64,000 nt of DNA, taken from contig CACMIH010000002.1 of the NCBI GenBank assembly GCA_902613755.1, positions 62,001 to 126,000 of the forward strand. Direction: 5' to 3'. Positions 18,745-26,954 of this stretch are shown here, in pieces. The stretch's first letter is position 1, and every line of letters starts with the position of its first letter. The translations under genes were made by a program, and so were the position numbers. The notes beneath the pieces are model-generated. The model was not told the DNA's origin and made no database searches. It saw only the letters and a program-made list of their open reading frames with translations. The stretch is from an uncultured Pelagibacteraceae bacterium (GTDB taxonomy: Bacteria > Pseudomonadota > Alphaproteobacteria > Pelagibacterales > Pelagibacteraceae).

Positions 18745-19215
18745 ATGGAAGATAAAAAAAAATTTATGGCGAAAGCTATTGAACTTTCAATAAATAGTGC
18801 AAATACAATTGGTGGTCCCTTTGGAAGCGTTATAGTTAAGGATGATAAGATTATTGCAGAGGGTTCAAATAAAGTTACTTCTTCAAATGATCCAACTGCT
18901 CATGGAGAAATAGTAGCAATTAGAGAAGCCTGTAAAAATTTAAATACTTTTGATCTTTCTGGATGTGAGATTTATACATCTTGTGAACCTTGCCCGATGT
19001 GTCTCTCAGCAATTTATTGGTCAAGATTAGATAAAATATATTATGCAAACACTAGAGAAGATGCAAAAAATATAGATTTCGATGACTCCTTTATTTATAC
19101 AGAAATCCCAAAAAAAATTGATGATAGGAAAATTAAAATGGTACAAATGCTCAGAGATGAAGCTTTAAAAGCATTTGAAATCTGGGATAATAAGGTAGAT
19201 AAAATAAAATACTGA
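18745..19215 (+). CDS. guaD: Guanine deaminase (cytidine-deaminase fold)
   Basis: A 156-residue zinc deaminase with DPTAHGEIVAIREAC (His ligand and catalytic Glu), SCEPCPMCLSAIYWSRL (two Cys ligands) and a C-terminal FDDSFIYTEI. The last block and the AIYW segment resemble Bacillus subtilis-type guanine deaminase. It converts guanine to xanthine and ammonia, feeding XdhAB. It lies one base after xdhB and its stop shares a base with the puuD start. tRNA adenosine deaminase TadA is the main alternative and is less likely here. Confidence 0.9.
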   Translation: MEDKKKFMAKAIELSINSANTIGGPFGSVIVKDDKIIAEGSNKVTSSNDPTAHGEIVAIREACKNLNTFDLSGCEIYTSCEPCPMCLSAIYWSRLDKIYYANTREDAKNIDFDDSFIYTEIPKKIDDRKIKMVQMLRDEALKAFEIWDNKVDKIKY

Positions 19216-20123
19216 TGGAATTCTTACCTTATACAATAAAATGGTTAGAGGTTATTCTAAGATGGGGCCATGTAGTATTTGCAATATTATGGGTGGGTAA
19301 CAGTTTTTTATTTAATTACTTAGACAATAATTTAAATAAAAACATAACAAGCGATGATGTCGATGGAGAAGGATATCTGATGCATTCTGGTTTTTTTTAT
19401 AAACTTACAAGGTTAAAAACTTCACCACCTCAGGATTATTTAAATAGATTGGTAATTTTTAAATGGCAAAGTTACCTAACTTTTGTAACAGGAATGTTGC
19501 TCTTAGTTGTAATTTATTATTATAATGCTGGTGTATTAATGGTTGATAAACGTGTCCTGTTAATGCCTCCTAGTTACGCCATTATTATCTCACTTTTATC
19601 ATTAATTATTTTTTGGTTTATATATGATCTATTGTGTAAATCGAAATTGATTGAAAATAATGTACTATTTATATCTACAGCAATCATTTTATTAGCAGCC
19701 GTTTCCTTTGGTTTAACAAAATTGTTTGGACCAAAATTTGCAATTTTAAGTGTAGGACTAATTATAGGAACCAATATGTTTGGTAATGTTTTCACGGTAA
19801 TTATACCCAATCAAATGAACATAATCAGTAGTAGTGAAAGAGGTGAAAAATTTGATATGAGTTTATCTCTAGCAGCTAAACAAAGATCAATTCATAATAA
19901 TTATTCCACTTTTTTAGTATTGTTTATAATGCTTTCTGGACACTCTAGTTTCTTAGTTTATCATCAATATAATTGGCTAATATTATGTGCATTAGCAGTT
20001 ATCACTGGAGTAGCACGACATTATTTTAATTTAAGAGGAAGAAACATTCATAGGTTGTATATTTTAATATCTTCAATAATTGCACTTATCGTTCTTGCAG
20101 TTTTAGTTTTATTATTTAAATAA
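19215..20123 (+). CDS. puuD: Membrane urate hydroxylase PuuD, without the cytochrome c domain
   Basis: A 302-residue protein with about eight hydrophobic segments. Its start, WLEVILRWGHVVFAILWVGNSFLFNYLDN, and the blocks GFFYKLTRLKTSP, FKWQSYLTFVTGMLLL, GNVFTVIIPNQ and RSIHNNYSTFLVLFIMLSGH match the PuuD membrane module (DUF989). PuuD oxidises urate to 5-hydroxyisourate. Characterised PuuD proteins are roughly 100 or more residues longer and end in a periplasmic cytochrome c domain; this one stops after the last membrane helix with no CxxCH. The electron acceptor must therefore be separate, and the small cytochrome c at 11409 is a candidate. Confidence 0.88.
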   Translation: MEFLPYTIKWLEVILRWGHVVFAILWVGNSFLFNYLDNNLNKNITSDDVDGEGYLMHSGFFYKLTRLKTSPPQDYLNRLVIFKWQSYLTFVTGMLLLVVIYYYNAGVLMVDKRVLLMPPSYAIIISLLSLIIFWFIYDLLCKSKLIENNVLFISTAIILLAAVSFGLTKLFGPKFAILSVGLIIGTNMFGNVFTVIIPNQMNIISSSERGEKFDMSLSLAAKQRSIHNNYSTFLVLFIMLSGHSSFLVYHQYNWLILCALAVITGVARHYFNLRGRNIHRLYILISSIIALIVLAVLVLLFK

Positions 20124-20140
20124 ATAGATATTAAAAAATT

Positions 20141-20665
20141 ATGACAGAAAAAATGATTGTTAGTTGGGAAGAGTACAACAAGACCGTTGAAAAGCTAGCA
20201 ATTCAAATTGATGAAAGTGGATATAAACCAACAATACTCATTGGCATAATGCGTGGAGCAGCTCCAATGATAGATGTATTAAGTAGAATATTCAAATTAA
20301 AATGTGCATATCTTGCAGTTGAGTCTTATAGTGGTAAAGGAGTGGAAGATGAGCAGGGTGATATTGTTTTTTCAAGGGAAATGAGTTCTATAGCACCTAA
20401 TATGGGTGGTAAAATACTTTTATGTGATGATTTATCTGATACAGGAATAACTTTCAATAAAAGTATAGATTGGTTAAAAAAATATGAACCGATAAAAGAT
20501 AAAATAGAAGATATTAAAACTGCCACGTTATTTAAAAAAAAGAAATCAACATTTGAGCCAGATTTTTGTGCGAAAAAACTTACTGGTAATCCTTGGATCG
20601 TGCAACCCTTCGAAATTTATGAGGAATTAAGAATTGATGAAATTAAAAAAAAACATCAAATATAA
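20141..20665 (+). CDS. Purine phosphoribosyltransferase (xanthine/guanine/hypoxanthine type)
   Basis: A 174-residue type I phosphoribosyltransferase. It has ILIGIMRGAAPMIDVLSR and the PRPP loop KILLCDDLSDTGITF, plus PWIVQPFEIYE near the end as in Gpt/Hpt enzymes. It would join a purine base to PRPP, giving a nucleotide. Last gene of the plus-strand purine operon, 17 bp after puuD. Its presence suggests that imported bases can either be salvaged or degraded. The exact base preference cannot be read from sequence. Confidence 0.82.
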   Translation: MTEKMIVSWEEYNKTVEKLAIQIDESGYKPTILIGIMRGAAPMIDVLSRIFKLKCAYLAVESYSGKGVEDEQGDIVFSREMSSIAPNMGGKILLCDDLSDTGITFNKSIDWLKKYEPIKDKIEDIKTATLFKKKKSTFEPDFCAKKLTGNPWIVQPFEIYEELRIDEIKKKHQI

Positions 20666-20699
20666 AAAAGGCCAGTTAAAAAACCGGCCTTTTAAATTT
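20666..20699. terminator. Bidirectional intrinsic terminator
   Basis: Arms AAAAGGCCAGTT (20666-20677) and AACCGGCCTTTT (20682-20693) pair with a single mismatch around an AAAA loop, flanked by T-rich sequence on the right and A-rich sequence on the left. It sits between the convergent phosphoribosyltransferase gene and the BMP-family gene, so it probably ends both transcripts. Confidence 0.88.
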
Positions 20700-20715
20700 T
20701 TATAAGTTTAAAAGC

Positions 20716-21786
20716 TTACTTAGGTATATCTCCTTCGACACCCTTAACATAAGTCATCATACCTGCTAGCATACCATCATCTGCAGTTTTCCCTTCTGCA
20801 ACCATTAAATTTCCTTTTTGGTCATAAATTGGTCCAGTGAAAGAATGAACTTTACCAGATGCTAAATCTGCTTGAAGTTTTTTAACTTTTGCTTGTAGGT
20901 CACTAGGCATTTGAGAATCTAAACCAGAGATTACTACCATGCCGTCTCCTATACCATGCCATGTATCTTTTTGATTCCATGTACCATTTGCAACAGCTTT
21001 TACTCTATCGACATAATATGGTCCCCAGTTATTCTCAACTGAAGTTAATACAGCCTTTGGTGCAAACTTATCCATATCACTCGCTTGTCCAAAAGCATAT
21101 ACTCCTGCTTTTTCAGCCATTTGAACAATAGCTGTACTATCTGTATGTTGAGCAATTACATCAGCACCTTGATCAATTAAAGCTTTTGCTGCTTCTGCTT
21201 CTTTACCTGGATCGTACCAAGTGAAAGCCCAAACAATTTTAGTTTTAATATTTGGGTTAACTTTTTGAGCTGCTAAAGTAAATGAATTGATACCTCTTAT
21301 AACCTCAGGTATTGGAAAAGATGCAACATATCCAATCACATTAGATTTAGTCATAGTTCCAGCAATTGTTCCCAAAATAGTTCTACCTTCATAGAATCTA
21401 GCTGCATAAGTTGCAACATTTGGATGCTCTCTTTTATATCCAGTAGCATGTTCAAATTTTACATTTGGAAACTCTTTTGCAACTTTGTTAGTAGGGTTCA
21501 TATATCCAAAGCTAGTTGTAAAGATAATGTCATGACCAGAATTAGCTAATTGTCTAAGAACCCTTTCAGCATCAGCACTTTCTGGAACACCTTCCACGTA
21601 TGTTGTTTTAAATCCGGCAGCTTCAACAGCTTTTCTACCTACATCATGCTGATAAGTCCATCCATGGTCACCAGTCGGACCAATATAAACAAATGCTGCT
21701 TTTACATCTTTTGCAACTGCAGCTACAGTTAATGTAAATAATAAAACTAAAGAAGAGACGAAAGAACGAATTAAAAATTTATGCAT
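20716..21786 (-). CDS. BMP-family ABC transporter substrate-binding protein
   Basis: A 356-residue exported protein. The signal peptide is residues 1-25 (ending AAVA) and the mature part starts KDVKAAFVYIGPTGDHGWTYQHDVG. Further family blocks are DIIFTTSFGYMNP, NVATYAARFYEGRTILG and GADVIAQHTDSTAIVQMAE. The BMP/PnrA family includes purine-nucleoside binding proteins, which fits the purine locus next door; the ligand itself is not readable. Last gene of its operon, 67 bp after a permease gene, with its own SD-like AAGGGGA upstream, as expected for a protein needed in excess. Confidence 0.9.
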   Translation of the reverse strand: MHKFLIRSFVSSLVLLFTLTVAAVAKDVKAAFVYIGPTGDHGWTYQHDVGRKAVEAAGFKTTYVEGVPESADAERVLRQLANSGHDIIFTTSFGYMNPTNKVAKEFPNVKFEHATGYKREHPNVATYAARFYEGRTILGTIAGTMTKSNVIGYVASFPIPEVIRGINSFTLAAQKVNPNIKTKIVWAFTWYDPGKEAEAAKALIDQGADVIAQHTDSTAIVQMAEKAGVYAFGQASDMDKFAPKAVLTSVENNWGPYYVDRVKAVANGTWNQKDTWHGIGDGMVVISGLDSQMPSDLQAKVKKLQADLASGKVHSFTGPIYDQKGNLMVAEGKTADDGMLAGMMTYVKGVEGDIPK

Positions 21787-21864
21787 AAATTTATTTCCCC
21801 TTTTGATTTTTTTAATTAATTAAACTTAAATTAAATTATCTAAAAAAAAATGATTATTTTAAAA

Positions 21865-22797
21865 TTAATTGTCTTTATGAAAAGATTTCCCCAAGGAACT
21901 AGGAGTACTTAGTCTTATTTTTCTACTATCACGAGAAATTACAACTAAAACTATTATTGTTACTATGTAAGGCAGGGCCGTTAAAAATTGAACAGGAATT
22001 CTTACTCCGATTGCTTGCATATGAAATTGAATAATGGTCAATCCACCAAAAATCATCGCACCGATTAAAATTTTAATAGGGTTCCACGTTGAGAAAACCA
22101 CTAGAGCAAGTGCAATCCAGCCTCTACCACCTGTCATGTTTTCAATCCACTGCGGAGTATAAATCATTGACAAATACGCCCCTGCAAGACCACACATTGC
22201 GCCCCCATAAAGTATACAAGCGTAACGCACAAACCTTACATTTATTCCTTGATTAGAGGCAGACTCAGGCGAGTCTCCTACAGCTCTAACAATTAATCCA
22301 ATTTTTGTTTTTTTTAAAAAGTAGCCAGTTATGAAGGGTAGGGCAAAAGCAAAATAAAAAACTATTGAATGACCAAATAATATTGGACTTAAAAGTGGTA
22401 TTGTGTCTTTTAAACCTTCAAACAAAACAGGAAACTCTTTTCCAGGAATACCCACAAAGTTTTTTCCAATCATTGCAGAAATTCCTATTCCAAAAATAGT
22501 GAGAGCTAAACCAGTAGCGACATGATTTGTAATTAATGTTTGGGTAAGAAATGCAAAAATTGTTGAAATTAAAACTCCAGCTAACATTGCACCAAAAACT
22601 GCTATGATTAAACTTCCAGTAACCGTCATTAGTGCGAAGCCTGAAATAGCTCCTATGATCATCATTCCCTCAACACCAAGGTTTAGAACCCCCGATCTTT
22701 CAGTAATTAGTTCACCACAAGACGCTAAAATCAATGGAACAGCAGAGGCCATTATTGATGCAATTATTAGACCAACAAAATTCACATCGACAATCAT
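21865..22797 (-). CDS. ABC transporter permease (nucleoside/BMP type)
   Basis: A 310-residue membrane protein of the branched-chain/BMP permease family. It shows AVPLILASCGELITERSGVLNLGVEGMM, GLALTIFGIGISAMIGKNFVGI and GRGWIALALVVFSTWNP. The LxLGxEGMM block is characteristic of the YufQ-like subunit of nucleoside importers. It overlaps the partner permease by four bases. Confidence 0.9.
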   Translation of the reverse strand: MIVDVNFVGLIIASIMASAVPLILASCGELITERSGVLNLGVEGMMIIGAISGFALMTVTGSLIIAVFGAMLAGVLISTIFAFLTQTLITNHVATGLALTIFGIGISAMIGKNFVGIPGKEFPVLFEGLKDTIPLLSPILFGHSIVFYFAFALPFITGYFLKKTKIGLIVRAVGDSPESASNQGINVRFVRYACILYGGAMCGLAGAYLSMIYTPQWIENMTGGRGWIALALVVFSTWNPIKILIGAMIFGGLTIIQFHMQAIGVRIPVQFLTALPYIVTIIVLVVISRDSRKIRLSTPSSLGKSFHKDN

Positions 22798-23858
22798 TTT
22801 TTTGAACCTATTAATTTAAATTTGAAAAAGAGTAGGTAGTCAGAAGCAAGAAGGAAAAATAAAATCATCCCTTGAAAAACTTGACCTGTATATTTTGGTA
22901 TTTGCATAAATATTTGTGCAGTTTCTGCACCTAAATAAGTGATTGCAACAACTAGAGATGCAAAAATTATTCCCACAGGATGTAAGCGACCTAAAAATGC
23001 AACAATAATTGCAGTAAATCCATAATCTGGAGATACTTCTCTATGAAGCTGTCCAATAGGTCCAGTTATTTCTCCTACTCCTGCAAGACCTGCACAAGCT
23101 CCACTTATTAAAAAAACTAGGATAATCATTTTTTTACCTTTGTAGCCAGCATATTTTGCTGTCTTTAAACTAAAACCTGAAACTTTCATTTGGAACCCTA
23201 AATACGTTTTATAAAAAACAAACCAACTAATAACCACTGCAGCTAATGCTAAAAATATTCCTGCGTGAATTCTTAGTCCTTCAAATAATAAAGGAAGTCT
23301 TGCAGAGTCACTGAACTGTCTAGTTTCAGGAAAATTAAATCCTTCTGGATTACTCCAAGGACCGACAACAAGATAATCTAAAATTAATTTTGAAACATAT
23401 ACCAACATAAGACTTACTAATATCTCATTAGTATTGAAGTAAGTTTTTAATATTGCAGGTATTGACGCATATATCATACCACCAATTGCGCCAGCTAATA
23501 TTACTATTGGTAGAATAAAGAAACCTTCTTGATCATAAAATAATAATGCAACTCCTCCTGAAACTATAGCCCCAAAAGTTAATTGACCTTCTGCTCCAAT
23601 ATTCCAATTGTTACTTTTAAAACAAAAAGATAAACCAATTGCTATTAAACAAAGTGGTGTGGCTTTTAATAGTAATTCACTAAAACCATATTTATCTGCA
23701 ATTGGAACTATGAAAAAAAATTTTAGGGCTTCAAATGGTTTAAAACCTAAAATATAAAATATTATACCTCCCGCTATTAATGTGAGAAAAATAGCTAGGA
23801 CAGGTGTAAAGAAAAATATAGCTTTTGAAGGTTGATCTCTTTTTACAATTTTAATCAA
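22794..23858 (-). CDS. ABC transporter permease (nucleoside/BMP type, partner subunit)
   Basis: A 354-residue integral membrane protein. The blocks LKATPLCLIAIGLSFCFKSNNWNIGAEGQLTFGAI and GAIGGMIYASIPAILKTYFNTNEILVSLMLVYV identify the YufP-like permease; the NIGAEGQ motif corresponds to NLGVEGMM in the partner. The two permeases should form the membrane channel under the double ATPase. Four-base overlaps link it to both neighbours. Confidence 0.9.
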   Translation of the reverse strand: MIKIVKRDQPSKAIFFFTPVLAIFLTLIAGGIIFYILGFKPFEALKFFFIVPIADKYGFSELLLKATPLCLIAIGLSFCFKSNNWNIGAEGQLTFGAIVSGGVALLFYDQEGFFILPIVILAGAIGGMIYASIPAILKTYFNTNEILVSLMLVYVSKLILDYLVVGPWSNPEGFNFPETRQFSDSARLPLLFEGLRIHAGIFLALAAVVISWFVFYKTYLGFQMKVSGFSLKTAKYAGYKGKKMIILVFLISGACAGLAGVGEITGPIGQLHREVSPDYGFTAIIVAFLGRLHPVGIIFASLVVAITYLGAETAQIFMQIPKYTGQVFQGMILFFLLASDYLLFFKFKLIGSKK

Positions 23859-25345
23859 TTTCCTCCTCCCATAAGTATCCCAAGTTTCTCAGAGGTAACA
23901 TCCTCAGCATTCATTATTTTTGATAATTTTCCTCTATGGATTACTGAAATTTTGTCACTTAATTTTAACAACTCATCAGTGTCTGTTGATATTAATATTA
24001 TTGATTTATTTTGTTCATTTATTTTAATTAATGTTTCATGAATATAATTTATAGCTCCAACGTCTAAACCCCATGTAGGATTAAAACAAATTAATAAATC
24101 TGGAGATGTTATTAATTCTCTTCCAATAATTAATTTTTGTAAATTTCCTCCAGATAAAAATTGGCTTTTTAAATCTATATTGTCAGTGTTTACATTAAAT
24201 TCTGAAATAATTTTTTTTGAATGCTCTTTAATTTTACTTTCATTTATTAATCCATTATTAAAAAAATTTGAGGATTTAAAATTGTTTAGAGCTACATTTT
24301 CAAAAATTGCCATTTGTGGAATAGCAGCTTGTTCAAGCCTATCTTCTGGAGAAAAAGCCATTAAATATTCTCTTCTCTCTTGAGGATTTAAATTCCCAAT
24401 AAAATTTTTATTAAATTCTATGGAATTCTTATTTGATATAATTTCACCACTTAACACTTGAAATAATTCACTTTGACCATTTCCTGAAATACCAGCGATT
24501 CCTAAACATTCCCCTCGATTTAGAGAAAAATTAATATCAACTAAGTTTGTTTCAAAAGGATCTTCACTTGTAAAATTAAGATTTGTTATTTTAATTAATT
24601 GTTCTGACGAAGTGTTTTCCTTTTTTTTCTTAATTGTTTTTAAATCCTGACCTACCATTTTGTTAGCAAGAGATTCTATATTTTCATTATTGATTTGACT
24701 TACAGAGACCAATTTTCCTCTTCTCATCACAGCAACTTCATCACAAAGTTGCATAACTTCCTTTAGTTTATGGGTTATATAAATAATTAAAATTCCTTCC
24801 TCTGAAAATTTTTTTAATGATAAGAATAATTCACTGGTTTCTTGCTCTGTTAATACCGATGTGGGTTCATCCATAATTAAAACTTTTGGGCTTCTTATTA
24901 GGCATCTTATTATTTCTACTTTTTGTTTTTGACCTGCTGATAAGTTGAGAACAGGAACATCAAGATCAACTGAAAAATTATATTTTTTCATGATTGTATC
25001 TATTTTTTCTTTTAAATTTTCTCTTTGTTCATCTGAGTCTATTATTAAGTTTTCAAATACAGACAAAGTTTCAAAAAGATTAAAATGCTGGAATACCATT
25101 CCAATATCATTTTTTTTTGCATCTGATGGTGAATTAAGTTTAAGAATATTTTTATTTAAATAAATTTTACCTTCATCAGGAATGACTACACCTGAGAGAA
25201 TTTTAACAAGTGTAGATTTTCCAGCACCATTTTCTCCAAGAAGAGCGTAAATTTTACCACTATTAAATTCGAGTGAAACATTGTCATTTGCAACACACCC
25301 AGGATATATTTTAGTTACATTTGAAATTTTAAGGTTTGTATTCAT
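23855..25345 (-). CDS. ABC transporter ATPase with two nucleotide-binding domains
   Basis: A 496-residue duplicated ATPase. The first domain has Walker A GENGAGKST (residues 37-45), signature LSAGQKQK and Walker B VLIMDEPTSVL. The second domain has GISGNGQSE in place of Walker A, lacking the usual GK[ST], but keeps LSGGNLQK and PTWGLD. The asymmetric second site is common in sugar/nucleoside importers of this class. It powers the two permeases and the BMP binding protein encoded downstream. Confidence 0.93.
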   Translation of the reverse strand: MNTNLKISNVTKIYPGCVANDNVSLEFNSGKIYALLGENGAGKSTLVKILSGVVIPDEGKIYLNKNILKLNSPSDAKKNDIGMVFQHFNLFETLSVFENLIIDSDEQRENLKEKIDTIMKKYNFSVDLDVPVLNLSAGQKQKVEIIRCLIRSPKVLIMDEPTSVLTEQETSELFLSLKKFSEEGILIIYITHKLKEVMQLCDEVAVMRRGKLVSVSQINNENIESLANKMVGQDLKTIKKKKENTSSEQLIKITNLNFTSEDPFETNLVDINFSLNRGECLGIAGISGNGQSELFQVLSGEIISNKNSIEFNKNFIGNLNPQERREYLMAFSPEDRLEQAAIPQMAIFENVALNNFKSSNFFNNGLINESKIKEHSKKIISEFNVNTDNIDLKSQFLSGGNLQKLIIGRELITSPDLLICFNPTWGLDVGAINYIHETLIKINEQNKSIILISTDTDELLKLSDKISVIHRGKLSKIMNAEDVTSEKLGILMGGGN

Positions 25346-25348
25346 TAA

Positions 25349-25939
25349 TTAATTTAATGGTATAGAATTTCCATCCTTATTTTCCTGATATTGATTTGAT
25401 AATTTTTGATATTTTTTCTTAATTTCATCTAATTGATTAATAATACTATCTTTTTTTGAAGTAGGTAAATTTTCAATAAGTAAATTTATATTTTGACTTT
25501 TCCAATAATAATTTTCTTTATTATATTCTCCATCATTAATTTTAAATACTTCCTTGAGTATATTTAAATCATGTGGAATATTAAATTCTTCATTTGTGGC
25601 AGTATATGGAAACAAATAATAAAAATTATCAAATCCAGAAAATGAGATTGCGCTCAAACACATACTACAAGGCTCATGTGAACTTAAAAACATGCAGTCT
25701 ATTTCTTTTGGTCTTGTATTTGCATCTAATTCATAAAATTTTTTTAGAGTATGCATTTCTCCATGCCACAATGGATTTTCTATTTCATTGTTTGTTTCAG
25801 CAACCACAAGTGATAAATCATCTTTTTTAATTATTGCTGCCCCAAATATTTTACTGCCTTTGGCAACACCTTTTTCAGTTAAGGGTAAAACTTCTTTTAA
25901 AAATATATTTAGTATCTTTTCTAGGGCTTTTTCATTCAT
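25349..25939 (-). CDS. Cytidine-deaminase-fold deaminase in the BMP transporter operon
   Basis: A 196-residue protein with a zinc deaminase centre: WHGEMHTLKKF (His and catalytic Glu) and SSHEPCSMCLSAISFSGFDNFYYL (two Cys). It belongs to the broad nucleoside/guanine/cytosine deaminase superfamily but diverges from the GuaD-like protein at 18745, and has an added C-terminal charged region. First gene of the importer operon, three bases before the ATPase, so it probably acts on the imported compound or its breakdown product. The substrate is unknown. Confidence 0.8.
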   Translation of the reverse strand: MNEKALEKILNIFLKEVLPLTEKGVAKGSKIFGAAIIKKDDLSLVVAETNNEIENPLWHGEMHTLKKFYELDANTRPKEIDCMFLSSHEPCSMCLSAISFSGFDNFYYLFPYTATNEEFNIPHDLNILKEVFKINDGEYNKENYYWKSQNINLLIENLPTSKKDSIINQLDEIKKKYQKLSNQYQENKDGNSIPLN

Positions 25940-25983
25940 ATGCTTGGACCATCAAATAAAGAACACAATTGTTACTATAATTA

Positions 25984-26033
25984 AACTTAAAAGTAATAAG
26001 AAATAAATTATTTATACAACTTAAAAGTTAATA
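25984..26033. repeat. Direct repeat in the deaminase/lipoprotein divergent region
   Basis: AACTTAAAAGT occurs at 25984-25994 and again at 26018-26028, 34 bases apart; the second copy extends to the palindrome AACTTAAAAGTT. The 127-bp region (25940-26066) separates the importer operon from a divergent lipoprotein gene and holds no gene. The repeats could be operator half-sites, though the DNA is very AT-rich. Confidence 0.35.
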
Positions 26034-26066
26034 ATTTATTAAAGCAAAAAATGTTAATTTGAACTT

Positions 26067-26372
26067 ATGTTAAAATTTAAATCAGCAATAAGCCTATTAA
26101 TTATCATAATTTTTTTTTCAGGGTGTCAAACTGTAAAGGAAAAAACAGATGCAATTGTTGAAAAAGAAAATGAAAAATTAAGTAAATTCTTAGGTAAATC
26201 TGCCAGTGAACTACAAATGGAACTTGGAAAACCAGACGAAGATTTTAAAAATGCTAAAGGTAATTTTGAACTAGTTTATAATAGCAAAAAATACCTAGTT
26301 CCTTGTGAACGAAGGTTTGAGATTAATTCAGAAAACATAGTCGTTGGTTTTGTATCAAACGGGTGTTTTTAA
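26067..26372 (+). CDS. Small lipoprotein of unknown function
   Basis: A 101-residue protein with a lipoprotein signal: MLKFK, hydrophobic run and lipobox FSGC with Cys20. The mature part has a short charged helix and then FLGKSASELQMELGKPDEDF and FELVYNSKKYLVPCERRFEIN, ending SNGCF. The G-KS..L...LGKP pattern faintly recalls the BamE/SmpA-like fold; that is weak inference. Two cysteines in the mature part might form a disulfide. It stands alone between the importer operon and hsp20. Confidence 0.75.
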   Translation: MLKFKSAISLLIIIIFFSGCQTVKEKTDAIVEKENEKLSKFLGKSASELQMELGKPDEDFKNAKGNFELVYNSKKYLVPCERRFEINSENIVVGFVSNGCF

Positions 26373-26467
26373 ATTCGATGCTAGAAAAAAATCTGCTCAT
26401 TATAGGTTTTTTAATTATACAAAACGAACTTATATAAATTAATCAGTTTTTAAGATTTACTTGTACC

Positions 26468-26487
26468 TGTGGGGACCTCTCCCCACA
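26468..26487. other. GC-rich perfect hairpin between lipoprotein and hsp20 genes
   Basis: TGTGGGGA (26468-26475) and TCCCCACA (26480-26487) pair perfectly around a CCTC loop. On the minus strand an outer CTTG/CAAG pair can extend it. It lies in the 130 bp (26373-26502) between the convergent lipoprotein and hsp20 genes, the expected place for a terminator, but neither strand has a real T run after it. Its GC content is far above the surroundings. Confidence 0.6.
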
Positions 26488-26502
26488 AGCAAGGTTTAAG
26501 AC

Positions 26503-26949
26503 TTATTTAATTTCAATAAGCTTCTTTTTTTTATGTTCTGGAATTATTCTTTCACAAGATATTGTTAAAAGACCATCTTTAAGCTCAGCACCATTAACTT
26601 TTACATCATCAGCTATAGTAAATGATCTTGCAAATTGTCTTTGAGAAATACCTTTATGAATAATTTCTCCATTAACATCACTGTCCTCAGATTTATTAAC
26701 TTGTTTTGTTCTTACGGTTAATAAATTGTCCTCGAACTCAACTTCAACGTCTTTTTTGCTAAAGCCAGCCAATGCTACTTCAATTGCATAGTTGTCTTTA
26801 CCTGTCTTTCGGATGTTGTAAGGTGGATAATTTGACTGCATAGTCAAATTCCCATTTCCCAACATATTTTCAAATTGATCGAACATGTCATCAAAACCAA
26901 TTGAAAAAGGTCTGAGTGAGTTAAATATAGATAGATCCTTACTTGTCAT
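26503..26949 (-). CDS. Small heat-shock protein Hsp20 (IbpA-like)
   Basis: A 148-residue alpha-crystallin-domain chaperone. It opens SIFNSLRPFSIGFDDMFDQFENML, then YPPYNIRKTGKDNYAIEVALAGFSKKDVEVEF, NLLTVRTKQ and RQFARSFTIADDVKVNGAELKDGLLTI. The N-terminal phrase matches IbpA-class proteins. It holds unfolding proteins for refolding by other chaperones. Its leader has a sigma-32-like promoter and a ROSE-like thermometer candidate, both listed separately, and a strong SD AGGAGG. Confidence 0.95.
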   Translation of the reverse strand: MTSKDLSIFNSLRPFSIGFDDMFDQFENMLGNGNLTMQSNYPPYNIRKTGKDNYAIEVALAGFSKKDVEVEFEDNLLTVRTKQVNKSEDSDVNGEIIHKGISQRQFARSFTIADDVKVNGAELKDGLLTISCERIIPEHKKKKLIEIK

Positions 26950-26954
26950 AATAT

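Noticed and set aside
23855-25345. Damaged ABC ATPase because the second Walker A lacks GK[ST]
   Set aside because: A degenerate second nucleotide site is usual in this importer class, and the frame is intact at full length.
25349-25939. tRNA adenosine deaminase TadA
   Set aside because: It shares the zinc motif but lacks the usual TadA length and surrounding motifs, and it belongs to a transporter operon.
26373-26502. tRNA, tmRNA or riboswitch around the GC-rich hairpin
   Set aside because: No cloverleaf, CCA end, T-loop consensus or tag frame is present, and no gene begins directly downstream on either strand.
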